A DNA stretch of 64,000 bases from Diploscapter coronatus (lineage: Eukaryota; Nematoda; Chromadorea; Rhabditida; Rhabditidae), in NCBI GenBank assembly GCA_964036155.1, contig OZ038422.1, positions 46,151,201 through 46,215,200 on the forward strand. The letters are read 5' to 3'. Under the pieces are notes generated by a model. It saw only the letters and a program-made list of their open reading frames with translations. It ran no database searches and was not told where the DNA came from. Shown here one piece after another: positions 21,248-32,723 of the stretch. Within the stretch, counting starts at the first letter, position 1; each line of letters opens with the position of its first letter. The position numbers were made by a program, and so were the translations under genes.

Positions 21248-23191
21248 TTAGCTAATTGCTTCGTTGACAAAGTTCACTGTCTCCTTACTTGAAGCAGGTG
21301 TCTTTTTGGGCATTAGTTTAAGCAATTTTGATTTGATAAATTCACGATAAAACTTGTTAGAGGCCATCATCGAAATTGATCCAATAAGTCCATGATTTGA
21401 CACAGCGTATACAACGATATTTGCCACATCTGAAACTTTTTCTTTGGATTCAATAGAAATAACGATATAAGAACATACTTTGATTATATTCATCTCCGGA
21501 AAACCCAATGTAAAGTGGTATGGTAATGAATAAATCTGGGATGAGAACCTGAATGAATATTTATTTTGTGCCTAGACAAGCTGAAATAATTGATATAAAA
21601 AATGCGAGTTTCACTTTAATATTTTAGATAGCTTTTTTTCATTTTTGTATTCAATGAAAATTTCCATCTAATCCTAAACAATTATAAAGACAACTCATAT
21701 CACTCAAATATCTATATTTCTGACCTGTACACACAGAGCGAATAAGAAGCTTTTCTGCAGTCGGTATGTATTTTCCGAAACGAGCTTCTTCTTCCAAAGT
21801 AGATTGCAGGCTGTTAAAGTGACGAATGTTGTTCTCATCTGAACACATACATTTTATACAAACCTAGGGAGCACTTTCGTCCGACGAAAAAAGCTATGGG
21901 GGTAGGTCGCTAGGGGTTTCTGACGATCGTCCTCCCTAGGTCTCATTTTACAACAGAAGAAAAAAGATAGAAAAAAAGAATCCATTTACCGCAAGGGATA
22001 ATGACGTTATTATAAGTAAACCCTTATGGGCAAAACAGAATGTGCAAATATCCATAACGACGGACTGACGATACCATAGCGAATCAATGGGTGTCTGCCA
22101 AAGCTGAAATATCAAATGTTAGCATGTTGTAAAACAACCAGATATGCATCAAAATATAGCGGTAAATAATTGAGAATTTGTCACAGGTTTCTGAACTTGT
22201 TTCATGAAACAACTCGTATTGCATTTTATTATCTTTAGAGTGCTCGGAAATGATGTTCAAAATTCTCGCAAGCTGAAATCAAGAACAACCAGACAAAATG
22301 GAAGATAGCGGAAAATTTTGAGCATCTTGATTGTGACTCTTGTAGAAAACTAGAATTAATATTCTACTTTAGCTAATTCCAATCTTGCAATATCCTGATT
22401 GTGCGGATATTTGAAATAGCATATCCATGTCGTTTGAACAAGGCTCAAATCGAACATTATTGTCAGAACTATGCGAGTTTTAGTTATTTTGCTGGCGTGT
22501 TTATCCATTCGAGAGCATTGATATCGATATTCAAACAAGTCCAAAATCGAGGCACTAACTCCTAAAACACAATTTTAAATGTATAAAATCAGCATAATGA
22601 ATCGACTAAAATGATATTTCCAAATTTAATAAAAAGTTAATCTGATTTTTGCATATGAAATCTAATATCAAATTTTGAATTTAAAAGTTAGCTCAAGAAT
22701 ACAAAAGCGAAATTTGATTTCTTTCAGAAAAATAACACGACATTAGGATTCTCATGAAGAAATAATAATTTCGTCTGTTCCAGATCAATGTGATATTGAA
22801 TGAAGAAATACATCGTACTCTTAACCAACCTATCAAAGTGTAACACCAAATCAATACTTGTGCAACCCTACTCAAATCGAATACATGATATAGCAATCCA
22901 TTAGTAACTCCGCTCAGATATGGTAGGAATACCATCGGGCATATCAGCCAGCTCATATTCAAGTCCAGTAATGTTGCTCTAAAATTTAATTTTAAAAAAA
23001 GAAATGTAATAATACACATACAATATTTGATATTTGACTAAAAGGCACTTGTAGTAGTAAGTCATGGACTTAGGTGAGGCATAAATAATTAGGTAAAGAC
23101 CGAAAATATTAATTGGCAACTGAATGAATCCGAAGGCTCGCAATGTAGCAAAATATATTGTATCATCAAAATGAACCACCGTTATATTCAT
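21248..23191 (-). CDS. nematode serpentine chemoreceptor, srh/sri-like (7-TM GPCR)
   Basis: The product is likely a G-protein-coupled receptor in sensory neurons. Exon 1 starts at 23191 with MNITVVHFDD and contains FIQLPINIFGLYLIIYASPK, the family's first transmembrane/loop signature (P-x-x-x-F-G-x-Y..TPK). Then come 22830-22978 (LATLLDLNMSWLICPMVFLP), 22368-22561, an exon beginning at about 22273 (LARILNIISEH), an exon ending near 21728 (SENTYRLQKSFLFALCVQ), and VLIPDLFITIPLYIGFSG. The last exon ends at 21248 with VSNHGLIGSISMMASNKFYR, matching the seventh-helix 'HG..s.....kpYR' motif. The T-x-x-L-Q-K..f.al..Q stretch is also typical. One or two exons in the second extracellular-loop region (about 22000-22270) could not be settled. 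A 78-bp element sits in an intron at 21863-21940. Confidence 0.8.
21863..21940 (-). mobile_element. 78-bp mini-element with CCTAGGGAG ends, copy 2
   Basis: Reverse complement of the element at 12656-12734 with about a dozen differences, mostly in the middle. Both ends (CCTAGGGAG / CTCCCTAGG) are intact. It lies within an intron of the chemoreceptor gene. Confidence 0.75.
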
Positions 23192-23916
23192 TGACAATAA
23201 ATTTAAGGGAACCTATAACTAAATAAAAATAAGCATAAATGATATAGTTAAACGTTAAAGTTATACGAATTGAATGCGTATTAGTAAACAATCGATGAAA
23301 GCATTATATCTCTTTGCATGTTTTATCATCTCAACTTTAAGAGATTGGAGACTTTTACTTAAACAGCTGAAATTTAAATTGGTGTCAAAAATCGTTAACT
23401 GAGAATTCTTACGTAACTATCTTTGCCTATCTAATGTATTGATTGAGAAATTCAAATGGTTAAAGTTACGTAATTCTGCATGTGAAGATATTGTAAAAAA
23501 TGAAGTTTCATAAGTAAAATCCATGTAAATTTGTTGGCTGAAGGTACTTTGTTACCAAAGACGAGATAATGTGGGAAAATATTAAAAAGGAAAATAGCGT
23601 TTGGTAACAAAGTACTTACAGCCAAATCTTTGGCCATTCGAAAATTTTTTTTGCTTTAAGCTTGATTAGCCCATCAGATTTTGAGAAAAATATTTTCATT
23701 AACTCTGCCTTCACATCGGGAAAAATAATTTCAATTATTTAAAAGTATGAATTCATTTTGCTACTGAAATAGAGCTCCGCGCTACGCAGGCGCACTTCAC
23801 GAACCCGCTCGCTTATCGCTCTAGGCGCCAGCCTATGGCTAGTCTAAAATTAACTAAAAATTGAAGGAGTCTATTTACAAAGTTGCAAAATATTTTATTA
23901 TTTTCTGACATAGTTT
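23192..23916. other. intergenic region with a hairpin
   Basis: Spacer between the chemoreceptor and the phospholipase-like gene, both on the minus strand. It holds an 88-bp hairpin (23536-23623) and a short GC-rich patch at about 23770-23835 (with GCGCTACGCAGGCGCAC) that contrasts with its AT-rich surroundings. No gene is seen. Confidence 0.5.
23536..23623. repeat. 88-bp hairpin, miRNA-like or MITE
   Basis: GGCTGAAGGTACTTTGTTACC on the left pairs with GGTAACAAAGTACTTACAGCC on the right with one or two bulges. AAATTTGTT / AAATCTTT extend the stem, and the loop is about 35-40 nt. The stem size suits either a miRNA precursor or a small MITE. Confidence 0.65.
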
Positions 23917-25327
23917 TTACATGTTTGAATCGACAGGTGAGAATTGCGAGGGTGGATTTGAGGTGCCTCCCGTACCGGCAATTGCTCCAGGACCTTGAGT
24001 TTCTTCTGCTGATTCTGATGGTGGAATGAATACAACTTGACCGACCGGCCCCACTCCCGGCATATTTTGCATCACTGAAAAAATTGACATTGAAAGTTTC
24101 AATCATTTTATTCCGCACTGTTAGCCTGAATTTCTATCATATTATGTCAAATTTTGTGTTGAAAATCAAATCTCAATATTGATATTCAGAATGCTAAACT
24201 TTCCATTTTTTTTTTTTTTAGAATTTAGAGGAGATGTAGAGACCCGCAAAAGTGCCCTCTGGAATGGGTTGGAATTGACTAGAAGATTGGCTGGCTGGTT
24301 GAATGATCGAGTTTCCATTTTGCCCGTTGATTGGTGCGGATGCAGAGGATGCAGGCCCAGGTCGATTCCCATCACACATGAAAGGACCACCGAACCTGCA
24401 AATGATAAATCTATCATTTGTGTATGAAGATAGACTCTAATGATTCGATAAAAGGGATTTATGATATTTCAGTCCGTGAGCTGACTAACCCAGATTAAGG
24501 GGGTTTGAAAACCTCTCTGAAATTTCGAATCTATTGATTGGCAGAATTCTATGAAGTGACTAAAGATAATTGATTTTAGAGGCAAATGAAATAAACATGG
24601 GCATAAACACAGTTCAATTTTCAAATAGGGATTATTGCCCTCTCGCATTAGATTTGAAACGTACAAACTAAAATTTCTAGTGAATTCAAGTTAACATCTT
24701 TAACGTTTTCCATTCTTAAACTAGAAAACAGATTAGAAGATTGTTTCGAGTAAAAATAAGATTGCGCATACCATGTAACGAGATTGCAATGCGCCAAATA
24801 GACCATATTCCTGCAGTACCAATCAGCAGACAGAGTGGCTAGACAGCCGCAGAATGAAGCATCGCATTGAGCTTGAGGGATTGTGCAGGAGGAATAACAA
24901 AAGTCGTGCTCCATACAGCACATGTGAACTGAAAAGCAGTTGGTTTTAGGAAATTCATAGTCAGCATCATATTTTCCAACACTGATCAAGTTATATGGCA
25001 TCATTGATAATATAATATCTGAAGTTTTTGAATTTTAAATTCCTGGAAATTCATTCTATGGTTTTCATACGGGATATAATTCTGTCGAGTTTCAAGGACC
25101 ACTTTATGACTGATAATAGGTTTTCTTTTTTTTAGTTTGTCTAAAAGAGCATGAGAACGTGACTATGAAAACTCACGTCCGTACTGGTCACAGGGAATGG
25201 ACGAGACTAGAGACAGAAACTTGGAGATGCCATCCACACCACACGCATACGAATCGTAGGGCACTTGACATAGACTGCGAGAGACAAGGACGATCAGAAG
25301 AGAGTAGCAGACGAGCAGAATGCGCAT
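23917..25327 (-). CDS. secreted phospholipase A2-like protein
   Basis: Four exons on the minus strand join in phase. The start ATG at 25325-25327 begins a signal peptide (MRILLVCYSLLIVLVSRSLC). The second exon, from about 25023, carries MCCMEHDFCYSSC, the secreted PLA2 active-site motif C-C-x-x-H-D-x-C-Y with the catalytic His-Asp pair, followed by a Cys-rich helix (CDASFCGCLA, CRNMVYLAHC). Two further exons encode a low-complexity Ser/Gln/Pro/Gly tail ending ..SPVDSNM. The canonical calcium loop (Y-G-C-Y-C-G) before the active site is not present; NCFSVHM stands there instead. It may therefore be a non-catalytic or atypical member, as in several nematode PLA2-like proteins. It is expected to be exported. 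A neighbouring-gene role cannot be inferred. Confidence 0.75.
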
Positions 25328-26271
25328 AGAATATGCAACATCTGATGTGGGACGGCACTGTCTAATTTATTTAAAAGAATTTTTTTAAAGAGATTTTTCA
25401 CCTGTAAAATTAAAATTTTTAGGAATTCTAAATCCCCTCAATCTTATCATCAAAAAGCAGATATTCAAGAAGAAATTATATGAAATTGTTTCAACAAGCT
25501 TTTGCTAAGATTCTTGAAGTGTTAAAAATTTGATTAAAAAAAAAAAGTATTAATCAAGTATTGCAAATTTTGTTGACCAACCTATTAGCTAGATTGTGTT
25601 GGAAAGCTTCGAGAATAAGAACGGCACAGATGAAGAATGCGTGAGGGAATTTACGTGAAGTGGAAAAGGCGGCGAGAGAGGCGAATAATGAATGGATGAA
25701 ATGAAAGAGAAATCAAATCGGAAACGAGAGTGTATCAAAAGGCGAAAACGAAAAAGAAAAACATACTCATAGGAGTGCAGAGAACATCTGAAGGGAGGGA
25801 AGGACCGGTTGCCTTGTCCGCGTGCCTCTGTGCCATTTAGGGACGGATTATTTGCTCTCGCGCACCACACGCAGATACACGCATCGCCGAGAATGCTGAT
25901 CGAGAGATTTCAGATATAAAACTCCGTCAAAACCCATCTCCAACCATCTTTTCTGAAAGAAAAAAGTATCGAGAATTTTCGACTTATGAATCACATTTGA
26001 TATTGTATGTTGTATGAAAAGCTGATCTTCATGTAGATTAACGATTTTCGGTTGACTTGGTTAGTTTGAAGTTTAATTTTCTACTGTTTGTACAGAACCC
26101 ATTTATTGATTGTATTTGAATTATAACATTCAGCGAAAGAAATCCAAAGCACCAAATGAGCAGATCAATGAACAAGAAATTCAAATTAATTTTTGCACAA
26201 AAACTGACAGAGTTTAGAGGAAATAAATCCATTTTGGCAGTTGAAAGTGAAATTTGCAGAAAAGTACTGTT
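25328..26271. other. intergenic region
   Basis: Spacer between two minus-strand genes, upstream of the phospholipase-like start. A purine-rich stretch lies at about 25610-25765. Open frames at 25589-25870 have no recognisable content. Confidence 0.5.
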
Positions 26272-28449
26272 TTATACTAGTCCGATGGAATAGATGCTGC
26301 CAGATGAAAATAGGGCAATCGATTTGGAATTCGGATCGTATTGAACCATTGTCACATTCGAGATTCCTAAATAAAATAAATATTTGGTGATTAGAGGGTA
26401 TAGAAATATTAAATCATATAATCTTGTGAAACTGGATAAATAATCTTTTCATTGCAATTCGACCTCTATTTAATATTGCCTAACGCTCTCAAACACTCGT
26501 TGATTTTTAGAAATTTTCGAAATTATAGTAAGGCAAAAGAATTCGCGGTAACACAGTTCGATTATAAGTGGAGAAGTCAATTGAACCAGGAAGTTCTCAA
26601 CTTTCCCCAGTTCTGGTCTCTAACAGTCATAATAATAATAATAACAACGAAAGTGAATTCATGATTCACATTATTAGCGATTGAATTGAATTGTTTCATC
26701 GAAACAAGAGGTTTAGTTCAAAAAGTGAATTTAAAATTCCTTAGCTGGGCAGTGCTTTAGGTAAAATGCAGGAAAAATTAGCAATCTGAGCATAAATTCA
26801 TCCTGTATTCTAACAACTGTTTTCTGTAATAAACGGCAATGATCATGCATGCATAATTTTTACTCATTCAAGATTGGAATTTTAGAAAATTTTGAAATGG
26901 TACCTTGAATGGTATGCTTCCTTCCAGAGACATAGATGTGTTTGTAGAAATCATAAACTGGTGAAAATGAGATGCTGTCAGATGTGCACTCGACTGAATA
27001 CAAAATTCCGCAACGAATGAACGAGTTGCACAACGCTTCAGGGTGGATGGCTGGTAGAGACCAATTGGATATTATCTGAAAATTCGCTTTTACCTTCTTA
27101 ATTTTATTTTTATGATTATTATATTGGAGATTCATTCGTTATGGCCAAATTGATTCAATTTTAATGCAAATATTATGCTTTCATAACAAGTTATTTAGAA
27201 CTGATACAGCTTTGTACAAAAATTAATGACCAATATTTTGATACAAATAATTTAAGTCCAGGTGTTCAAATACAAATAAGTCTAACTTTCAATGTGGATG
27301 GATGCAGCCGACTCACAGCGAAGAAATCGCGTTCATCTCTAAAAATTATGATTAAAAATTAAAAAGCAAGAAAAAAACCTGTAAGTAACCCAAATTCCAT
27401 GTTCTTCAGCCTGAATGTCCATTCGAGAATCAGATTGGTCGTACAGAGGTTTCTGAATTTTGAATATTTAAAAATGATATTTTGGCAGGTAAATTTAGTA
27501 TATTTCTTCTATTTTAAAGATAATTTATAAAAAAAATCGATTTTCAAATTTTTATTACCTGCCCCATTGTGACATTTATCGTCTGAAGAGAGTTTGTTTT
27601 GAAATTATACGATACGAGTGAATTATCGTTGGCATAATAGAACGTGCGATTGTAGACCTAAGTTTAAATGAAAATAAAACCTAAAATTAAGATTAAATAT
27701 ACCGTGTTATCGGTTCCTCGAAATGGAATTGGCAGTGTGTAGAGTTCAGTGGGTTCAGAATTATTCAACTTCTTGGAAGTGAGAAATTTGATAATTGTAT
27801 ATCCGAAATCGAATTCGGTTAGGTACCTAAAATAAGATGTTTTTTTCAGAATCTATGAGGATGAGATTATTATTTCACAAAAATGGGAATTCTAGTTTTA
27901 TAAAACTATTAAAAATTTCTTTTACCATTGCTCTCCATCTCTCATCGCAGCTCCAATAGAGTTCGCCCTTTCCGCGATCAATCTCGGCTCATCGAATGAC
28001 ATATCGCTTTTACATTCTGAAATAGTAGAATTTTCACTTTTATATGAAAAAGTCCTACTTTTCCTCTTTGGCTCTTCTTTATCCAAAAAGTTACTCTTCT
28101 CCTTCCTTTTATTGGTGTTCATCTCAAATCTATGCTGCATACAGATACGTTTCATGGCTTTTCTCTGGAAATTTAAATTCTTTTTTTTCGTTGAAAATTT
28201 TGATCCACTTACCGAAATCTGTGCATAAACAGGCAGATAAACGAGATTGTTGTCTCTGTCATCAGCACTTCTTCGCGTTCTAACAGAATGCTCTAATAAT
28301 TCATTCTGGAAAAAAACTGATCTTCATCACTAAAAACTGAATATTCTTACTTCCAAATTAGAAATGGTCTGTCTTTGATAGAATAATAGTCCAATTGTGC
28401 AGAGCGTTAGAAGCCAGGAAATAACCACGGGAATCGATACACCAGCCAT
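26272..28449 (-). CDS. olfactomedin-domain type II membrane protein (colmedin/gliomedin-like)
   Basis: About nine exons, start ATG at 28447-28449 and stop at 26272-26274. The N-terminus MAGVSIPVVISWLLTLCTIG forms a signal-anchor helix, followed by a short coiled stretch and RTRR|SADD (codons at 28270-28281), a furin-type R-x-x-R site. After a Lys-rich linker the olfactomedin domain begins (WYLTEFDFGYTIIKF) and shows FRGTDNTVYNRTFYYAND, MDIQAEEHGIWVTY, VSRLHPSTLK, CNSFIRCGILYSVEC and MVQYDPNSKSIALFSSGS. All are canonical olfactomedin strands, including the N-x-T/FYY and GxLY motifs. Gliomedin and C. elegans UNC-122-type colmedins are shed ligands that organise synapses or nodes. The collagen repeats of those proteins are not evident here, so the exact orthologue is uncertain. 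Confidence 0.85.
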
Positions 28450-30380
28450 CAGCTATGTGGAGATGTCGAGCATTTTAAAGTTGAAATATTGGTAGAAAAG
28501 ATGGAATTGTGGTAGAATAAGTGTATCTGAACAATCAATAAAATTTGCAATTTCCTGTAAAAAAATCATCATTTTCTTCTCAAATGTTGCATTATCTCAT
28601 TCAGAAAGCCGAATTTAACAGTGTTACAATTAGACAAGGATAATAAGAAGAAATGAATTCCAAGTATAAAGAGACTACGATACATTTCAAGTTGAAACAT
28701 TCTCAGAATGATTCCTAGAAGGCGGTTTCCACATTCATCTCCCCTTTCTACCTCTACCTATCCATTTCCCTTCTTTCATCCAAACTTAGCGCATCTTTAT
28801 TCACAGCGTTCCTTTATCCATTTTATGCGAACGCGTTCGTTATAAATTGCTTGCGGCACGGCACAAAACGGGCAATCGAAAATCGAATACAGGAAAATCG
28901 CTTGAAATAGAGCCGTCTTGGCGAAATTCTCAGGCTCAAGGACGGAAGATGAATCAAACTTGAAGGAGGAATTTGAATGGGAAAGGTAATGCAGCGGTAG
29001 AGGAGGACATGATTTATTACGTGAAATTATAACCGATTATTATGACGAATCTCGAACGAATAAAGAAAAGTAACAATAGAAAATTTACGAGAGAGTACAG
29101 GTGCGATGAGAATTTCTGAATTATGAAAACGATTCCTCCACAAACGCTGATCTTCACTATTAGATTGGTAAACATTTCAATTTAATATTTCAATGTAAGA
29201 TGTTTCAAGTAATGTTGCAAAATTTCAACGGAAAGTTTCAAGTCCCGAAAGTTATGGCTAACAATAAGAAGTTGGATCTGCAAAATTAGCGCTAGAGAAA
29301 ATGAGATGGTGTAAGTAATTACTATAGGAGAATTGAAAGACTCGAGAAGACAAGGCACAAGAATGAGAATGAAGTGAAGATCTTAGCATATCCCTCGAAG
29401 CTCATTCTCATTATGGCAAAAGCCGTTAGACTGGGCGTAAAAGTCGCCGAGTGGAGTGGGGATGAGTAAATGAGGACACGACGAAAATATGGGAAGAAAG
29501 TTAGGAGATATGGAGTTTTGTCGAATTTAATAAAACGATATTGTTTTGAGTTGTTCAAAATTTCATCTTTTGGTGGAGGAATAATGATCGGGATAGAAAG
29601 GTTGGCTTCAAAAAGTGATGATTTATTCGCGATAAAGCTGATGATATTCGTGAATAAATGTGCTCAAAGTGTTCAGATTTGAAACCTTCCTCAACAAATT
29701 TTAGTAAAGATCAGCTTTTGTCATGTAAAAAAAGTAATGAAAAATAATCCCAAACTAGGAATAAATAGAAATTAGAAACAATATAGTACGAAATGATCAA
29801 ATATAAAAATCCACAGCATAACCTCACTCCATTCGATGTAAGGCATATGATGAGCCCTCTCGGACTATAGACCATATGCTCATGTATTCCTTCCCCTGCC
29901 TCCTTTATTCCCATTCATATCCCGTTATATGCCCGTTCCTGTTCATTTTGTTTGTGCACAGCTCCGGGGGTCAAGTTATGATTTACGAGAAGAGGAGGAC
30001 AAGCGTAATGAGGAATGCCAGGGTAATTCGATAGCCGCAGGCGATCAGCCAGATATGGACAAGGGGATTTGAGCGGATAAAGGAGGGATTAGAGGGTCAA
30101 GAAGTGGGGATTTTGAAGATCCAATTTTATGATAAGTCGAGTCGCTTTCAGGTTACTCAAAAATGTCGCGATATTTTCGTTCTTCAACGCGAGTTTAGCA
30201 CTATCAAGGATATTCTTTCTGGATAAATTGAGTTCTCAATGTTGACTGATGAAATAATAAGAATCGTTCAGGGCTTTGGTAAAATTTGTAGCTATTTTTC
30301 GGATTTATTATCGTTGAATTAGTTTGGATAAATGTTACTTTTATTCAGTTTTGTAAGAATAGACATTCTCTGCGTTAATC
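28450..30380. other. divergent intergenic region (about 1.9 kb)
   Basis: Lies between the 5' ends of the olfactomedin gene (-) and the WD-repeat gene (+), so promoters for both are expected. No gene, RNA or repeat is recognised. Open frames near 29322-29682 and 29711-29914 show no motif and no splice partners. Confidence 0.5.
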
Positions 30381-32723
30381 TTGCATGTGCTTTCCTGTTA
30401 TTCGTTGTCATGGCAACTCAAGAATAGTATTGTGTTATTGAATTCAGAATTTTCCATAGATGAAATTTTTAGAATGATCGGCAAACTGAGCGATGTCTCA
30501 CATCCACAAATCGATATTCGTCGGGAAGAAGCCGGGATTAGATCGGCAGAGAGGTTGGAGAGAGGAATGCAGACGGAGGAGATGAAGAAGAAGGAACAGG
30601 GCAACGATCCGGTAGACAGACCGACCAAGGGCACACAGACTGAGCAAATCAGCGGGGATAGTGGAGAGAAAACAAAAAATATCACTGTATCGCAACAGGC
30701 AAGGGCGGAAGATTTTTAATTAAAAATATCGTGATGAATGAATTAGAATCGAAATGATTCGAAAAGTTAGAGCATGGATTACTTTTTTCACTTATTTCAA
30801 ATAGAAGAATAAATTAGATTAAAATTTTATGATGACAGATAAGAGTTGATTTAAATAGTGGAAAAATGTGGAAATGCAAAAGATTTTTTTCTTAATTTAG
30901 ATTATTGATCTGGTGGTATCGAGTCACGCGGAATGTGAGAAACATTGGCATGCGATGTCCAAGCTGGACAAATTCCATGAAAGAACTGGAATTCAACTCC
31001 AACAGACACACACCTTTCAGTTGCCTTTGGTAAAATCTTGTGAAATTACTATCCAGAAGCTATATTTTCAGTCCCTGTGCGATGCCTCAGTCGTTTCAAT
31101 TTGCTCTGCCTCGTCATCTCGTCGATGTGCAATTCTGTTCGGAGAGACAATCCACGATGAATGGTGCTCGCATCAGGGACTTACGCTCATCATTAATCGG
31201 AATAATGTACTATTTGCTTTGAAATTATGATAATTAGATAATTAGTGAATTAACACACATTTTATCAATAGATCTGGAGGAGATTTAAAAATGTAGCAGC
31301 AGAGAAAAATGGATGAATAGTGCGTAGGACTGGGAGAGAATAAAGAAAAATTCATTCACTCTGCATATTATTTCATGTTTCGTTGTTGTTGTAATATTTT
31401 CAAGTTTCTGATCCGAGTATACATAATTATTTAAAATGACGATTATTTTAATCCTATATAATGTCTTATTTCAGAGCACCCAACACCCACTTCCAGTCTG
31501 TCCTTCATCAGCAATTTGGTCATCTTCTCTATTATTCGTTGGAGATGTGGCGGGCTCCATTCATGTCTACAGCAATGACAAACACATGCTTTCGCATGAT
31601 GTAATAACTATTAAAATACAAATATTGAAATTACTAGAGAAATAATAAGACACTAGAAGCATGCTCTTGATAATTGAGGATCAGCTCAGACTAAAGACTA
31701 GAAATGAAGTATCTATGCGATTTTCGAGCCTTCAATTCAATAGCCTAATGATTCAGTTACACTCAAATTGCATAACATGTTTGGATATATCTCCACACGG
31801 ACTTCTCTCCACTTCATCCGATGGAACAATCAGACTATCATCGTTCAAATCAAACAGCTTCACGACGATAAAGGTTCGAATTTTGAGAATATGGAAAATT
31901 AAAATATCAAAGACATTTCGAAATCCTAAATGTCAAAACCTTAGAAAAATGTTGAATTTAGGAAATCAAATTGAACAACAGCAATCTATCCAGAAGCATT
32001 TGTCGACAGACCACCGTAAATAAAGCGGTTTGCATCGCTGCTTTGAATCGGTAAAGCAGATTTTTTAAAGAAAAAAAAGAAAAGAATTTCAGAGATAAGA
32101 ACGAGGTTTGCATGGGCAGTGAAACTGGGGGAGTGTGGCTTCTGACACTGCCTGATTTGGAGCTGAGAACGCTGAATTTCCCTCCACAAGCAGTAGAATT
32201 TGTGAGTTATTCAGCTGTTTTAATTGATATTTGTATTTTTGAGTCTTGACGATTCAATTGGGATCTTTAGTTTTCATCACGCTTGAATAAAATTTGATTA
32301 AGGCTATTTTTCGACAATTTGTTATAGTTTTTGATGCATACCGCAATCTCATTTATTATTTTCAGCTACTTTTTCATTCTCCATCCGTCGCAATAGGAAC
32401 TCAATCAGACATAACTCTATATTCGATTGAGGGGGAAAGAAAAACGTATGAACGGGCTGAAATTATATGTGCTGCGAGGTAAGAATTTGGAAATAATAAG
32501 CTTAATCAATTTATAATTTTTTTAGTTTATAATTTATTTTAGACTAGACTCAATGCTCCTATTTGCCACCGGAAATGAGCTGCTTGTTTTCGATAGTACC
32601 ACTTCAGAATGTGTTTCTAGAATTTCATTAGTCTCTCGGTTATTTTCGATATCTCAAGGTCTGCAATCATTACATTCCTTGACATCGAGTGCAGTCGTAA
32701 CTTATCAGATTAGTATCGTCTAA
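30381..32723 (+). CDS. WD-repeat protein with LC8-binding-type TQT motifs; possible dynein-2 intermediate chain
   Basis: Exons: about 30381-30701, 30901-31029, 31072-31207, 31475-31602, 31756-31875, 31993-32040, 32092-32202, 32367-32480 and 32543-32723. The N-terminal part is charged and contains RGMQTEE (about 30561) and KGTQTEQ (30627-30647); the latter fits the K-x-T-Q-T consensus for dynein light chain LC8. The rest has WD-like strands: LLFVGDVAGSIHVYSND, CITCLDISPHGLLSTSSDGT, NEVCMGSETGGVWLLTLPD and PSVAIGTQSDITLYS. Size (roughly 400-450 residues) and architecture (TQT region then beta-propeller) recall WDR34/WDR60 of the ciliary dynein-2 motor, but no diagnostic motif settles it. The start is unclear: 30475 is the first in-frame ATG after the acceptor at about 30448. 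The intron after VSQQ (30702-30900) seems to use a GC donor. Confidence 0.55.
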
